Made by a program: the position numbers and the translations under genes
From: Roseovarius sp. UBA6217
GTDB taxonomy: Bacteria; Pseudomonadota; Alphaproteobacteria; Rhodobacterales; Rhodobacteraceae
DNA: 45,734 nt
Assembly (NCBI GenBank): GCA_002421985.1
Contig: DISF01000011.1
Location: 1-45,734 of the forward strand
Direction of reading: 5' to 3'
Shown: positions 17,386 through 26,349 of the stretch, piece after piece
Layout of the letters: each line of letters starts with the position of its first letter
Position numbering within the stretch: position 1 is the stretch's first letter
The notes under the pieces: model-generated
Told to the model about the DNA's origin: nothing
The model's input: the letters and a program-made list of their open reading frames with translations, nothing else
Databases searched by the model: none

Positions 17386-19020
17386 ATGCTGACAGCCAAT
17401 GAGCAACTTTTCCTCGAACTCATGAACGCCGCAAGGCTTGATCCGCCGGGCGAGGCCGCGCGACAGGGGATCGGCCTGAACGCGGGGCTTGCGCCGGGCA
17501 CCATCGCGGCCATGCCCGTTCAGCCCCTCGCCCCCAACGCGCTCATCCAGAAGGCGGCGGCGGATCACGGGCAATGGATGCTCGACACCGATACATTTTC
17601 CCACACGGGCGCGGGCGGAAGCTCGCCGCGCGACCGGATGGAGGCGGCGGGGTATGTCTTTGAGGGGCAATCGGCGTGGGGCGAGAACCTCGCGATCTGG
17701 CGCACAACCGGCACCATCGACCTGAAGGCCGTGATCAGCACACATTACAACGACCTTTATGCAAGCCCCGGCCACCGCATGAACATTTTTGGCGGTCAGT
17801 TTCGCGAAACCGGCGTGGCGCAGAGCGTGGGGGAGTTCACGGCGGCAGGTTCCGACTGGAACACTTCGATCATTACCAACAAGTTCGGCACCACGGGCGC
17901 GAGCGTGTTCCTCACCGGCGTTATCTACGACGATACGGACGCTGACGATTTCTATTCCATCGGCGAGGGGCGGGACGCATTTCAGGTGTCGGCGGCGGGC
18001 AGCGCGACGGCAACCTGGGCCGCCGGTGGATACAGCTTGGCGCTGAGCAGCGATCCTGCGGTCACGGTGACGCTTGGCACGGGCGCGAATGCGATGCAGG
18101 TGACGGTCGATCTGTCGGGCGACAACGTAAAGCTCGACCTGATGAACGGCACCCGCATCCTGACCTCGGGCAACGTGGTGCTTGGCGATGGCGCGACCGA
18201 GGTGCAGATGCTGGGCGCCGTGGATAATTCCGTGACCGGCAATGCCGAAGACAATGTCTTCTATATCGGGCGCGGCGACAATGTCGTGACGGGCGGCGGC
18301 GGGTTCGACACGGTGGTCTTTACCGGGCGGCGAAGCGATTTCACGATCGTCGATAATGGCTCCGGCCAGTTCACCGTCACGGACCTGCGCAGCGGCCCCG
18401 CAAGCGACGGCACCAACACGGTGAGGGATGTCGCGGTGCTCGCCTTCACCGACTTGACCGTTTCGCTCCTGCCCGAGACCGCCGTGACCACGCTCACCGG
18501 GCACCTGAGCACGCCCGGCGCGGCCCCGGCCGCCAATCTGGCCCTGCGCGTCACCCTCTCGGACGGCAGCGCGCGACTGGCTGGCAGCGACGCGAGCGGT
18601 GATTTCAGCCTTGGCCTTCCCGAGGGGCTGACCGGCCGCCTTGACACACAGCCCGGCGCGGGCAGCCCGCAATCGCTTACCATCGGCGACGCGCTGGATG
18701 TGTTGCGGCTGGCGGTCGGGTTGCCGCCCTCCTTCGGCCCCGCCACGCCGCATGACCTGATCGCGGCAGATGTGGATTTCTCGCGGACGGTCTCGGTCAC
18801 CGATGCGCTCAACGTGCTGCGCGCCGCCGTCGGGCTGGAGACGCCGGGGGCCGTGCCCGGCGAATATGTCCTGCTTACGCCGGGCCAGTCCTTCGAGGGG
18901 ATGACCACGAACGCGGTCACCTATGACAGGGGGATCGAGCTCGATCACGCGATGGCCGGGAGCACGCTCGATCTTCAGGTGGTCATGCTCGGGGATCTGG
19001 GCGCAACCCAGGCGGTGTGA
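17386..19020 (+). CDS. CAP/SCP-domain protein with RTX-like motif and dockerin-like C-terminal module
   Basis: The protein has 544 residues from the ATG (MLTANEQLFL); a TTG 42 bp upstream is an alternative start, and neither has a strong ribosome-binding site. Residues 1-165 form a CAP (cysteine-rich secretory/SCP/PR-1) domain, with FLELMNAARLDP, an AADHGQWM helix, FSHTG and GENLAIW as hallmark blocks and HRMNIF near residue 131. An RTX-like GGG motif (VVTGGGGFDTVVF) sits near 300. The last 150 residues carry a beta-rich segment, then IGDALDVLRLAVGL and VTDALNVLRAAVGL separated by PPSFGPATP. This is the same module as in the two neighbouring proteins. There is no signal peptide, so type I export is likely. 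The enzymatic or binding role of the CAP domain is unknown. Confidence 0.86.
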   Translation: MLTANEQLFLELMNAARLDPPGEAARQGIGLNAGLAPGTIAAMPVQPLAPNALIQKAAADHGQWMLDTDTFSHTGAGGSSPRDRMEAAGYVFEGQSAWGENLAIWRTTGTIDLKAVISTHYNDLYASPGHRMNIFGGQFRETGVAQSVGEFTAAGSDWNTSIITNKFGTTGASVFLTGVIYDDTDADDFYSIGEGRDAFQVSAAGSATATWAAGGYSLALSSDPAVTVTLGTGANAMQVTVDLSGDNVKLDLMNGTRILTSGNVVLGDGATEVQMLGAVDNSVTGNAEDNVFYIGRGDNVVTGGGGFDTVVFTGRRSDFTIVDNGSGQFTVTDLRSGPASDGTNTVRDVAVLAFTDLTVSLLPETAVTTLTGHLSTPGAAPAANLALRVTLSDGSARLAGSDASGDFSLGLPEGLTGRLDTQPGAGSPQSLTIGDALDVLRLAVGLPPSFGPATPHDLIAADVDFSRTVSVTDALNVLRAAVGLETPGAVPGEYVLLTPGQSFEGMTTNAVTYDRGIELDHAMAGSTLDLQVVMLGDLGATQAV

Positions 19021-19032
19021 TCCGTCAAGACA

Positions 19033-21084
19033 TCACAGCGACCCGTCGACATTTCCCGGCAGGATCGCCGTCATCATGAATTCGAGCGTGCCATCCGGCG
19101 GCACGCTCAGGCGCATCCCTTCCGTCAAGGGTGCGGTTCCCGCAGCGACCGCCGCCAGATCGCTTTCGGGATCGAGAAACAGCCATTCCGGCACGGTTCC
19201 GGCGGACAGGCCAACAGCCAGCCGCAGCACGCCGAGGGCATCGCTGACGGAGACCGTTCCGTCACGGTCGAAATCGGCGGCAATCCTGGCGGTCGGCGTG
19301 GCCGGCCCGAACGAAGGTTGCAGCCCGACCGCGATCCGCAGGATATCGAGGGCATCATTCACGCCAAAGGCCGGGTCACCGGCGCTGTAGCTTCGCAGGA
19401 TCTGCAAATGCCCGGTCTCTCCGGCAAAGCCCGACAGATCGAACCGGCCCATGTGATCGGCCTGCAACCGGACCGTTCCCGCCCCGTCGGGCGCAAAAAG
19501 GATATCGGCCCCGGCCAGCCAGGGATTGGCCCCTGTCGAGCGGATCACCAGAAGATGCGCCGCATCGGTCACCGGATCGGGGGGCGGGTCTGGGGGCGGG
19601 TCTGGGGACTGCGTTTCATCGGTCACGATAACCGGGAACCTGTCGGGCCCGTCAAAGGAAAATCCGAAAAGGTCATTGCGTGTCAGTGTGTTGCCGTCAT
19701 GGCTCTCGATCAGGATCACCTCGTCGCGAAACGATATCCGCGCACCCCCGGTCATCGGCGTGATGTTCAGTTGATCGGGATTGCGCAGCATCATGTAATC
19801 CGACAGGTCAAGCCGGTCCTGCGCCGCGTTGAAATCCGTGATCCGCACCACGCCCCCGCCGGACTGCATGACGAACAGGTCGGCCCCCGCCCCGCCGGTC
19901 AGCGTGCTGCCCGATGGCCCCGCCACCAGAATGTCATCGCCCGCCCCGCCTTCCAGAACCGCCGCCGCACCTTCGGCCACCAGCAGATCATCGCCCGCCC
20001 CGCCCGTGAGCCTGCCCGCCCCCCGCAGCACCTGACCGATATTACCCATCGGCACGCTCAGATGCGCCAGCCCGGCATCGCCTTGCGTTGCCGCGAATAT
20101 CTGGAGAGCGTCCTGCACATGCACCGCCGCCAATCGGGTGATCCCTTCAAGCGAGGCCCCAAGCCTGCTTTCGATACTGCCGAGATGGATCAGCCGCCCG
20201 TCGGGTAACAGCGTCAGCAGGCTCAGCCCGTCATCGCTTCCCCCCGCCACCACAAAGACCTGCCCGGCCACCTGCGCCACCGCGATATCCTGCACATCGG
20301 CAAAGCGGCTGAAGCGGCTGTCAATCAGGTGATCGCGCAGATGCAACGTGCCATCCGACGCCACTTCCAGCACGCTGAGCGACTGCGTGCCTGCCGCGCC
20401 AAGAATGGTGAACTGCGTGCCATGTGCCGCGATTGTCTTGATCGCGGTCGGGGCGGCGACGGCCAGGCCGTCTTCCATGCCGGCTGAATCGCGCTGCATC
20501 CCGCCGGTTGCCCCGCCCAGCACGGTTTCGACGCCTCCGGGCGTGGCCCGTGTCAGGAGAACACCGGTCATGCTGTGCAAAAGGCTCAGCGCACCGTCTT
20601 GCCCGGCAGGGGCCTCCAGCCGGATCAGCCCGGCCTGCGCATCCATGCGGTAGAGCCCGCCCCCCGACAGCGCCAGGACGCCCCCGCCCGACCCGTCGGC
20701 CAGATAATCCAGCCGGTCGACATACCCCAGCAAAGGGTCAACCGGCACCGGCGCGCGCATGGCCTGCAAACTGCCGTCCTGTGCCAGCCCGTAGGAGATC
20801 AACCGCCCGTCGCCGACCCCGAGCAGCAGCGCGGCCTCGCCCCCGGCCCCGCCAATGGCGATGTCACGGCTGAGCGTGGCAGTAAGCGCGGGGGAGAAAA
20901 GCACGCTGTCATAAAGGCTTAGCTCTCCCGAATCCGACAGGCGGTAGACGCTGATCCCGCCGCCCGCGCCGGTCGCGGCATAGATCAGCACCTCGCCACC
21001 GATCTCGGCCACGGTCACCGCGCGGATCGCGATATCAAGCTGTTCCACGGTCGTGACCGCACGCGCATTGAACTGCAACCGCAT
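19033..21084 (-). CDS. Predicted beta-propeller/RTX protein with dockerin-like C-terminal module
   Basis: This 683-residue protein has no signal peptide. Residues 1-345 consist of repeated blades of the type GEVLIYAATGAGGGISVYRL and AGQVFVVAGGSDDGLSLLTL, suggesting a seven-blade beta-propeller. Three RTX nonapeptide-like repeats follow (GGAGDDLLV, GGAGDDILV, GGAGADLFVM; about 355-405) and then a SDYMML segment like that in calcium-dependent secreted proteins. A PDPPPDPPPDP linker near 494 precedes the C-terminal module with VNDALDILRIAVGL and VSDALGVLRLAVGL. Its stop lies only 12 bp from that of the CAP gene, so the two mRNAs converge. The role of the propeller (ligand binding or lactonase-like) cannot be assigned. 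Confidence 0.83.
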   Translation of the reverse strand: MRLQFNARAVTTVEQLDIAIRAVTVAEIGGEVLIYAATGAGGGISVYRLSDSGELSLYDSVLFSPALTATLSRDIAIGGAGGEAALLLGVGDGRLISYGLAQDGSLQAMRAPVPVDPLLGYVDRLDYLADGSGGGVLALSGGGLYRMDAQAGLIRLEAPAGQDGALSLLHSMTGVLLTRATPGGVETVLGGATGGMQRDSAGMEDGLAVAAPTAIKTIAAHGTQFTILGAAGTQSLSVLEVASDGTLHLRDHLIDSRFSRFADVQDIAVAQVAGQVFVVAGGSDDGLSLLTLLPDGRLIHLGSIESRLGASLEGITRLAAVHVQDALQIFAATQGDAGLAHLSVPMGNIGQVLRGAGRLTGGAGDDLLVAEGAAAVLEGGAGDDILVAGPSGSTLTGGAGADLFVMQSGGGVVRITDFNAAQDRLDLSDYMMLRNPDQLNITPMTGGARISFRDEVILIESHDGNTLTRNDLFGFSFDGPDRFPVIVTDETQSPDPPPDPPPDPVTDAAHLLVIRSTGANPWLAGADILFAPDGAGTVRLQADHMGRFDLSGFAGETGHLQILRSYSAGDPAFGVNDALDILRIAVGLQPSFGPATPTARIAADFDRDGTVSVSDALGVLRLAVGLSAGTVPEWLFLDPESDLAAVAAGTAPLTEGMRLSVPPDGTLEFMMTAILPGNVDGSL

Positions 21085-21175
21085 CTGCCCCCCACACCCA
21101 GACCACTCGGAAATTGTGGGTGGCGGTCAGGGCGCGCAGGCGGCGAAAATCGGGGTAAAATATTGTTTTGAAAAA

Positions 21176-21194
21176 TCAATTTTAGGAAAATTGA
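21176..21194. promoter_or_regulatory. Perfect inverted repeat between divergent propeller and adhesin genes
   Basis: TCAATTTT-AGG-AAAATTGA is an 8-3-8 perfect dyad in the AT-rich 222-bp spacer, 92 bp from the propeller start and 113 bp from the adhesin start. It could be a shared operator controlling both surface-protein genes. No clear -35/-10 pair was found for either direction. Confidence 0.45.
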
Positions 21195-21306
21195 AACGAC
21201 ACGGTCATTTCCCATTCGTTCGGAAAATCGGTTTTTTTTCTTGTCAAAGCAGCACAGACCGCCGAGAAAGGAATAGAGTCATTCTACACATTCATGAGAG
21301 GCCGCC

Positions 21307-24300
21307 GTGACAGAGATTTTCCCCAAACCCGTTGAAGCGCGTTCCACTGTTTCCTCCGAAATGGATCGCAAGGCATTTGTCCGCGACTGGATCGCGCGAC
21401 GCCTCAAGGCAGGCAGGATCGCCGGATCGGGGATTGTCGGCACGCTGCTGACCCTGCCGATGCTGGCCGCCGCGCAGGCCGTCGGGGAATTCGTCAATGC
21501 CGCGCAGATCGAGGGCGTCACCAATGTGGAGGCGATGCCCGACGGCTCTGCCCAACTCACCATGAGCAATGGCACCACCATCTCGGTGCCCGCCACCGAT
21601 GTTCAGATCGCCGCCGGCGGTCAGGTCATGGTGAGCAGCCGGATCGTCGAGATCGCCGCCGAGGTGATGGCCGCAGGCGGGGCGGTGGGGCTTGGAGCCG
21701 GGGCAATCGCCGGCGGGCTCGTCGGCGTGGCCGGGATCGCCGCCGCAGCCTCGGACAGTGGCAGTGACGGGGCCGCTGCACCGCCGCCGCTGCCGGTGCT
21801 CTCTGCCGCCAAGTTCAGTGGAGCCGTGCTGGGTGTCAGCGGCGGCTTCAACAGCGAGAATACCGGCATCAACACGGCCACAGATGCGGCATCCGTCGAG
21901 GTCACGATCACCGATGCGGACGGGGTCGAGACGACGACGACCCTCCCCGCCGATCAGTTCGATGAGAACGGCGATTGGGCCTTTGTCCCGCCCAGCGGCA
22001 TCCCACAAGGCATCGTGACCGTCACCGTCAAGTCATTCGACGCAGATGGTGAGGAAATCGGCAGCGCGACGCAACAGTTCAACGTCGACACCATCCCCCC
22101 GACCATCACCATCGACGACACCGGCGTTGGCGCGGATGGCGTGCTCAACATCGCCGAGCAAGAGGCGGGGATCACCATCTCCGGCACCACCGATGCCGAG
22201 GACGGGCAGACCGTCACCGTCACGATCAGCGACGGTGGGGTAATTACCGCTGGGGCAATCGGTGTCAGGGTGGTCACGGGCGCAGAGTTCAGCGTCACCA
22301 CCACCGCCTCGGGCGGCGCGTGGAGCGTAGTTATTCCCGCCACCGACCTTGCCGGTCTTGCCGACGGGACCACCGTCACCGTCACCGCCAATGTCGAGGA
22401 TGCGGCGGGCAACCCGGCGACCGCGACCACCGGCAGCTTTACCACCGATCTCAGCGCCGACATCGAAATCATCACCATCGCGGGCGACCCGGTCGCCAGC
22501 GCCACCATCACCGCCGCCGACCGCGTGGGCGGCTTTGACGTGACCGGCACCGCGACGGGTGTCGAGGATGGCCAGACCGTCACCGTCACGCTCAACGGTC
22601 AGGATTTCACCGGGACCGTCGCCAGCGGGGCCTTTACCGTGTCGATCACAGAGGCGTTCCTTGGTGGCCTCGGCAATGGCCCGACCACCCTCACCCTCTC
22701 GGCCAGCGTAACGGATGTGGCAGGCAATACCGCCACCGACGCGCCGGCCCCGATCGCCGCCGATTTCACCGGCCCGTCGATCACCATCGACCCGATTGCC
22801 ACCGCCAATGGCGACGGCGTGCTCAACATCGCCGAAAGCACCGGAACGCTGGAGATCACCGGCTCGACCGGCCTCGTGGAGCCGGGGCAGACCGTGACCG
22901 TCACCGTGAATGGCGTCACGCTTGCCGGTCCGGTCACGGTTGCCGCAGACGGCACATGGACGGCCACCGCCACTGCGGCCGAGTTGACCGGCCTTCCGGC
23001 CACTGGCCCCATCGACGTGACCGCCGATGTTTCTGATTCCGTGGGCCTCGCGGCCCCGCAGGCCAGCGCGCAGGTCACCACCGATCTCGAGGCCCCGACC
23101 ATCACCATCACCACCCCGATCGCGGGCGACGATGTGCTCAACATCGCCGAGAGTGAAGCGGGTATCTCGGTCAGCGGCACCACAACCGGGGTCGAGGATG
23201 GCCAGACCGTCACCGTCACGCTCAGTGGTTCGGTTGCGGCGACGCCGATCATCGGCACCGCGACCGTCACCGGCAATACCTTCACCGTGGAATTTTCCGA
23301 CACTGATCTTGCCACCATCGGCACTTGGCCCTCGGCCACCGTCACGGCAGAGGTGAGCGATGCGGCGGGCAACCCGGCGACACCCGACACCGCGACCCTC
23401 GGCATTGATCTTGTGGCCCCGACAATCAGCATCAACGCCATTTCGGGCGACGATCAGATCGGCCTGCTTGACGCGCAGGGCGATCTGCTCATCACCGGCA
23501 CCACCGATGCCGAGATAGGCCAGACGGTCACGCTGACCTTCGATGGGCAGGACTTCACCGGCTCCGTCATCAGCAACAGCCTTGGCGGTGCCGAGCCGAA
23601 TGGCTGGTCGGTGAGCGTCCCGAAAAGCGTCATCGCGGGCCTTCAGGCAACGGCACTGGCAGGCGACGGCACGCTAAGCAACATTCCCGTTACCGCCACC
23701 GTCACGGACGCCGCAGGCAACCCGGCAGCCGCCCCTGCCACGACGACGATCAACGCCGATTTCAACGGCCCGTCGATCAGCATCGACCCGATCACCGGCG
23801 ACAACATCCTCAACATTGCCGAGAATGGCGGCGCTGTGACCATCTCGGGCACCACCAACAACGTGCCAGCGGGCCAGGATATCACCGTAAACGTCAATGG
23901 CACGCCGCTTGGCATCGCCACGCGCCCGACCACTGATAGCTGGCAGATCACCCTGCCGCAAGGCAGCCGTCCGGCAGACGGGGCCTCGATCAACATCACC
24001 GCCGATGTCTCGGACGGGGAAACCGACGCGCCGACGGCCTCGGCAACGCTCACCGCCGATCTCACCGCGCCGACCCTTGCCATCAATACCATCTCCGGCG
24101 ATGATATCGTCAACATCACCGAGAGCGGGCAACCGCTGGTGATATCGGGGACAAGCGACGCCGAGGAAGGCCAGATCGTCACCCTGACCGTGCCCGGCGT
24201 CACCAGCCCGGTCACGGCTCCGGTCACGGCCCCGGTTGATGGCTCCGGCAATTGGCAGGTCACGCTGACAGCCCAGCAAACCGCCGCTTTCGTCGCGGGA

Positions 24301-26235
24301 CAGGACGGGCAGACGCCCAATATCCTCGCCAATGTCAGCGATCTCGCCGGCAACCCGGCACCACAAGCCTCGCGCCCGGTCACCGTTGACGTGACCGCGC
24401 CGACCGTGGGCATCGACCCGCTGCCTCTCGGGCCAGATGGCGTGATGAACATCGCCGAACGGGACGCTGGTCTCTTCATTACCGGCACCGCGACCGATGC
24501 GGCAGAGGTGACCGTCACCTTCAACGGCACGGCCCTTGCCCCGACCCCGGTGGCTAGCGGCACCTGGGTGATCACCATCCCTGCGGCGAGTCTCGCGGGG
24601 CTGACAGATGGTGCGACCATCGACGTGCAGGCGGACGTGACCGACAGTTCGGGCAACACCGCGCAGGCCAGTGCCAGCTTTACCACCGATCTCGAAGCGC
24701 CGACCGTCACGATCACGACGGTCTCCGCCGGGGACACCCTGACCGTCGATGAGCTGGCCGACGGGCTGACCATCAGCGGCACGACAAGCGGCGAGGCGAC
24801 CGGCGTTGTCACCGTGGATATCGGCGGGAACATGTTGACCACCCCAATTGAGCCCGATGGAAGCTGGAGCCTTGCCCTGACCCAGGCGCAGGTGAGCGCC
24901 CTGAACCTCGCCGATGAGACGCCGATCAACATCACCGCCAGCGCAAGCGATGCCGCCGGAAACACCTCTGCGGCGGAAACGGCGTCGCTGACGACCGATT
25001 TCCGGCCCATCGTCACGATCAACCCGATCGGCACCGATGGGGCGGTCGATCTCAGCGTGACCGCAGGGAACAGCATCAGCGGCACCACCCTCGGGGCCGA
25101 GGCCGGACAGTTGGTCACGGTCACCGCCACCGGGGTGAATGGCCAGATCCTGAACGCGACCGCGACGGTCGCAGCCAATGGCACATGGACCCTGCCGGTC
25201 GGTGCGGCGGTCATCAACCAGTTGCAGGCGGGCGAGACTTTTACCGTCACCGCGACTGTCAGCAACGCGGCGGGCCGCGCGGCGACCCCGGCAACGGCCG
25301 ATGTCGATGCTTATAGAGAGGCCGCGTTCCTCCTTGCCGAAACCGGAAGAACAGGCTCGGATGCACAACTTTCGCTTTTCGGAGAGGAAGACAGTTTCCC
25401 CGGCGGTCTGTCATCGGCGCGCGTTACATTCACCTCCGCAGCAGGTGCCATCGCCGCATTCCCTGACTCGAACCCGGCCACTCCCGAGATCGAGGCGGCG
25501 TCCCAGCAGAATGGTATCTTTATCCTCAACGGCAATGATCCTGCAAACGCAACCCTCGGTATTATCTCAATCCCCGCGATCAATAATTTCGATGACCCCT
25601 TGGCAACCTATATCGCAACCCTGGGCAATCCAGATGCGCCGTTCGAGGTGACCATAAGCTCCGACAAAGGCGGTCCATCCCAATTGCTTGTCGGCACCGC
25701 CGGGGCGGACACGCTGACCGCCGCGAACACCGACTCGGTCATTCAGGGCAAGGGCGGCGATGATACAATCGACGTGTCGGCCACCGGTGCCAATATCATC
25801 GTCTTCGAGCTGGATCAGGCCAGCAACGGCACCGATACGGTTATCGGCTTTACCACCGGAACAACGTTCCAGGCCGATGATATCGTCTTCCTCGGCGAGG
25901 CGAATTTGCGCGGCGCGGGCGATGATGTTCAGGCGCTTGGCGCGGGTGGCACCCTGTGGGCGAATACCGGCTTCGTGATCTTCACCACCGCGCTTGACGG
26001 CACGGATGCGGCCACGCTCGAGACCGCGTTCGAGGGGCTTGTCGGAGAGGCCGCGGGCGATGTCCTTTACTTCCTCGCGGGCGACGGCACCGATGCGGCA
26101 ATGGCGCGGGTGACGGTCAACGGGGTGGATAACGCCTCGGTCGAAATCCTCGCCAATTTCACTGGTATCGGCGATCTGAGCCTGTTCAACCCCGACAATG
26201 TGAGCCTGCCCGATCCGGTAGCAGTTGACGTCTGA
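21307..26235 (+). CDS. Giant Ig-like repeat adhesin (BapA/LapA-like, type I secreted)
   Basis: This 1642-residue cell-surface adhesin starts at GTG with GAGAGG six bases upstream. The N-terminus (1-150) has a basic amphipathic start, a hydrophobic stretch (GIVGTLLTLPMLAAAQAV), a short beta domain and a glycine/alanine-rich segment (VGLGAGAIAGGLVGVAGIAA). This resembles BapA-type prefix regions that may hold the protein in the outer-membrane channel. About ten Ig-like repeats start near residues 265, 387, 492, 598, 706, 824, 924, 1033, 1134 and 1236. Most carry a DGVLNIAE-type strand and GQTVTVT. The C-terminal region has RTX-like GTAGADTL and GGDDTIDV near 1463-1490 and a VIGF-type strand, usual for type I signals. 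It lacks the dockerin-like tail of its neighbours. Adhesion or biofilm function is inferred from architecture. Confidence 0.86.
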   Translation: MTEIFPKPVEARSTVSSEMDRKAFVRDWIARRLKAGRIAGSGIVGTLLTLPMLAAAQAVGEFVNAAQIEGVTNVEAMPDGSAQLTMSNGTTISVPATDVQIAAGGQVMVSSRIVEIAAEVMAAGGAVGLGAGAIAGGLVGVAGIAAAASDSGSDGAAAPPPLPVLSAAKFSGAVLGVSGGFNSENTGINTATDAASVEVTITDADGVETTTTLPADQFDENGDWAFVPPSGIPQGIVTVTVKSFDADGEEIGSATQQFNVDTIPPTITIDDTGVGADGVLNIAEQEAGITISGTTDAEDGQTVTVTISDGGVITAGAIGVRVVTGAEFSVTTTASGGAWSVVIPATDLAGLADGTTVTVTANVEDAAGNPATATTGSFTTDLSADIEIITIAGDPVASATITAADRVGGFDVTGTATGVEDGQTVTVTLNGQDFTGTVASGAFTVSITEAFLGGLGNGPTTLTLSASVTDVAGNTATDAPAPIAADFTGPSITIDPIATANGDGVLNIAESTGTLEITGSTGLVEPGQTVTVTVNGVTLAGPVTVAADGTWTATATAAELTGLPATGPIDVTADVSDSVGLAAPQASAQVTTDLEAPTITITTPIAGDDVLNIAESEAGISVSGTTTGVEDGQTVTVTLSGSVAATPIIGTATVTGNTFTVEFSDTDLATIGTWPSATVTAEVSDAAGNPATPDTATLGIDLVAPTISINAISGDDQIGLLDAQGDLLITGTTDAEIGQTVTLTFDGQDFTGSVISNSLGGAEPNGWSVSVPKSVIAGLQATALAGDGTLSNIPVTATVTDAAGNPAAAPATTTINADFNGPSISIDPITGDNILNIAENGGAVTISGTTNNVPAGQDITVNVNGTPLGIATRPTTDSWQITLPQGSRPADGASINITADVSDGETDAPTASATLTADLTAPTLAINTISGDDIVNITESGQPLVISGTSDAEEGQIVTLTVPGVTSPVTAPVTAPVDGSGNWQVTLTAQQTAAFVAGQDGQTPNILANVSDLAGNPAPQASRPVTVDVTAPTVGIDPLPLGPDGVMNIAERDAGLFITGTATDAAEVTVTFNGTALAPTPVASGTWVITIPAASLAGLTDGATIDVQADVTDSSGNTAQASASFTTDLEAPTVTITTVSAGDTLTVDELADGLTISGTTSGEATGVVTVDIGGNMLTTPIEPDGSWSLALTQAQVSALNLADETPINITASASDAAGNTSAAETASLTTDFRPIVTINPIGTDGAVDLSVTAGNSISGTTLGAEAGQLVTVTATGVNGQILNATATVAANGTWTLPVGAAVINQLQAGETFTVTATVSNAAGRAATPATADVDAYREAAFLLAETGRTGSDAQLSLFGEEDSFPGGLSSARVTFTSAAGAIAAFPDSNPATPEIEAASQQNGIFILNGNDPANATLGIISIPAINNFDDPLATYIATLGNPDAPFEVTISSDKGGPSQLLVGTAGADTLTAANTDSVIQGKGGDDTIDVSATGANIIVFELDQASNGTDTVIGFTTGTTFQADDIVFLGEANLRGAGDDVQALGAGGTLWANTGFVIFTTALDGTDAATLETAFEGLVGEAAGDVLYFLAGDGTDAAMARVTVNGVDNASVEILANFTGIGDLSLFNPDNVSLPDPVAVDV

Positions 26236-26259
26236 GGCAGACGTTGCATCAAATAGACA

Positions 26260-26291
26260 GGCGGGCCGGATTATCCACTCACCGGCCCGCC
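26260..26291 (+). terminator. Strong hairpin between adhesin and sapC
   Basis: GGCGGGCCGG and CCGGCCCGCC form a perfect 10-bp GC-rich stem around a 12-nt loop, 24 bp past the adhesin stop, followed by TTCAGTTT. It probably ends or attenuates the adhesin transcript before the exporter genes. Confidence 0.65.
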
Positions 26292-26349
26292 TTCAGTTTG
26301 CATTGCCCGATCTTTGCGGATTAGTAAGGACTCGGGGGAATAATCGGCA

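Noticed and set aside
23643..25368. Long minus-strand frames of 540 and 564 codons
   Set aside because: These are shadows of the Ig-like adhesin repeats. Their translations are low in known motifs while the plus strand encodes regular Ig-like units.
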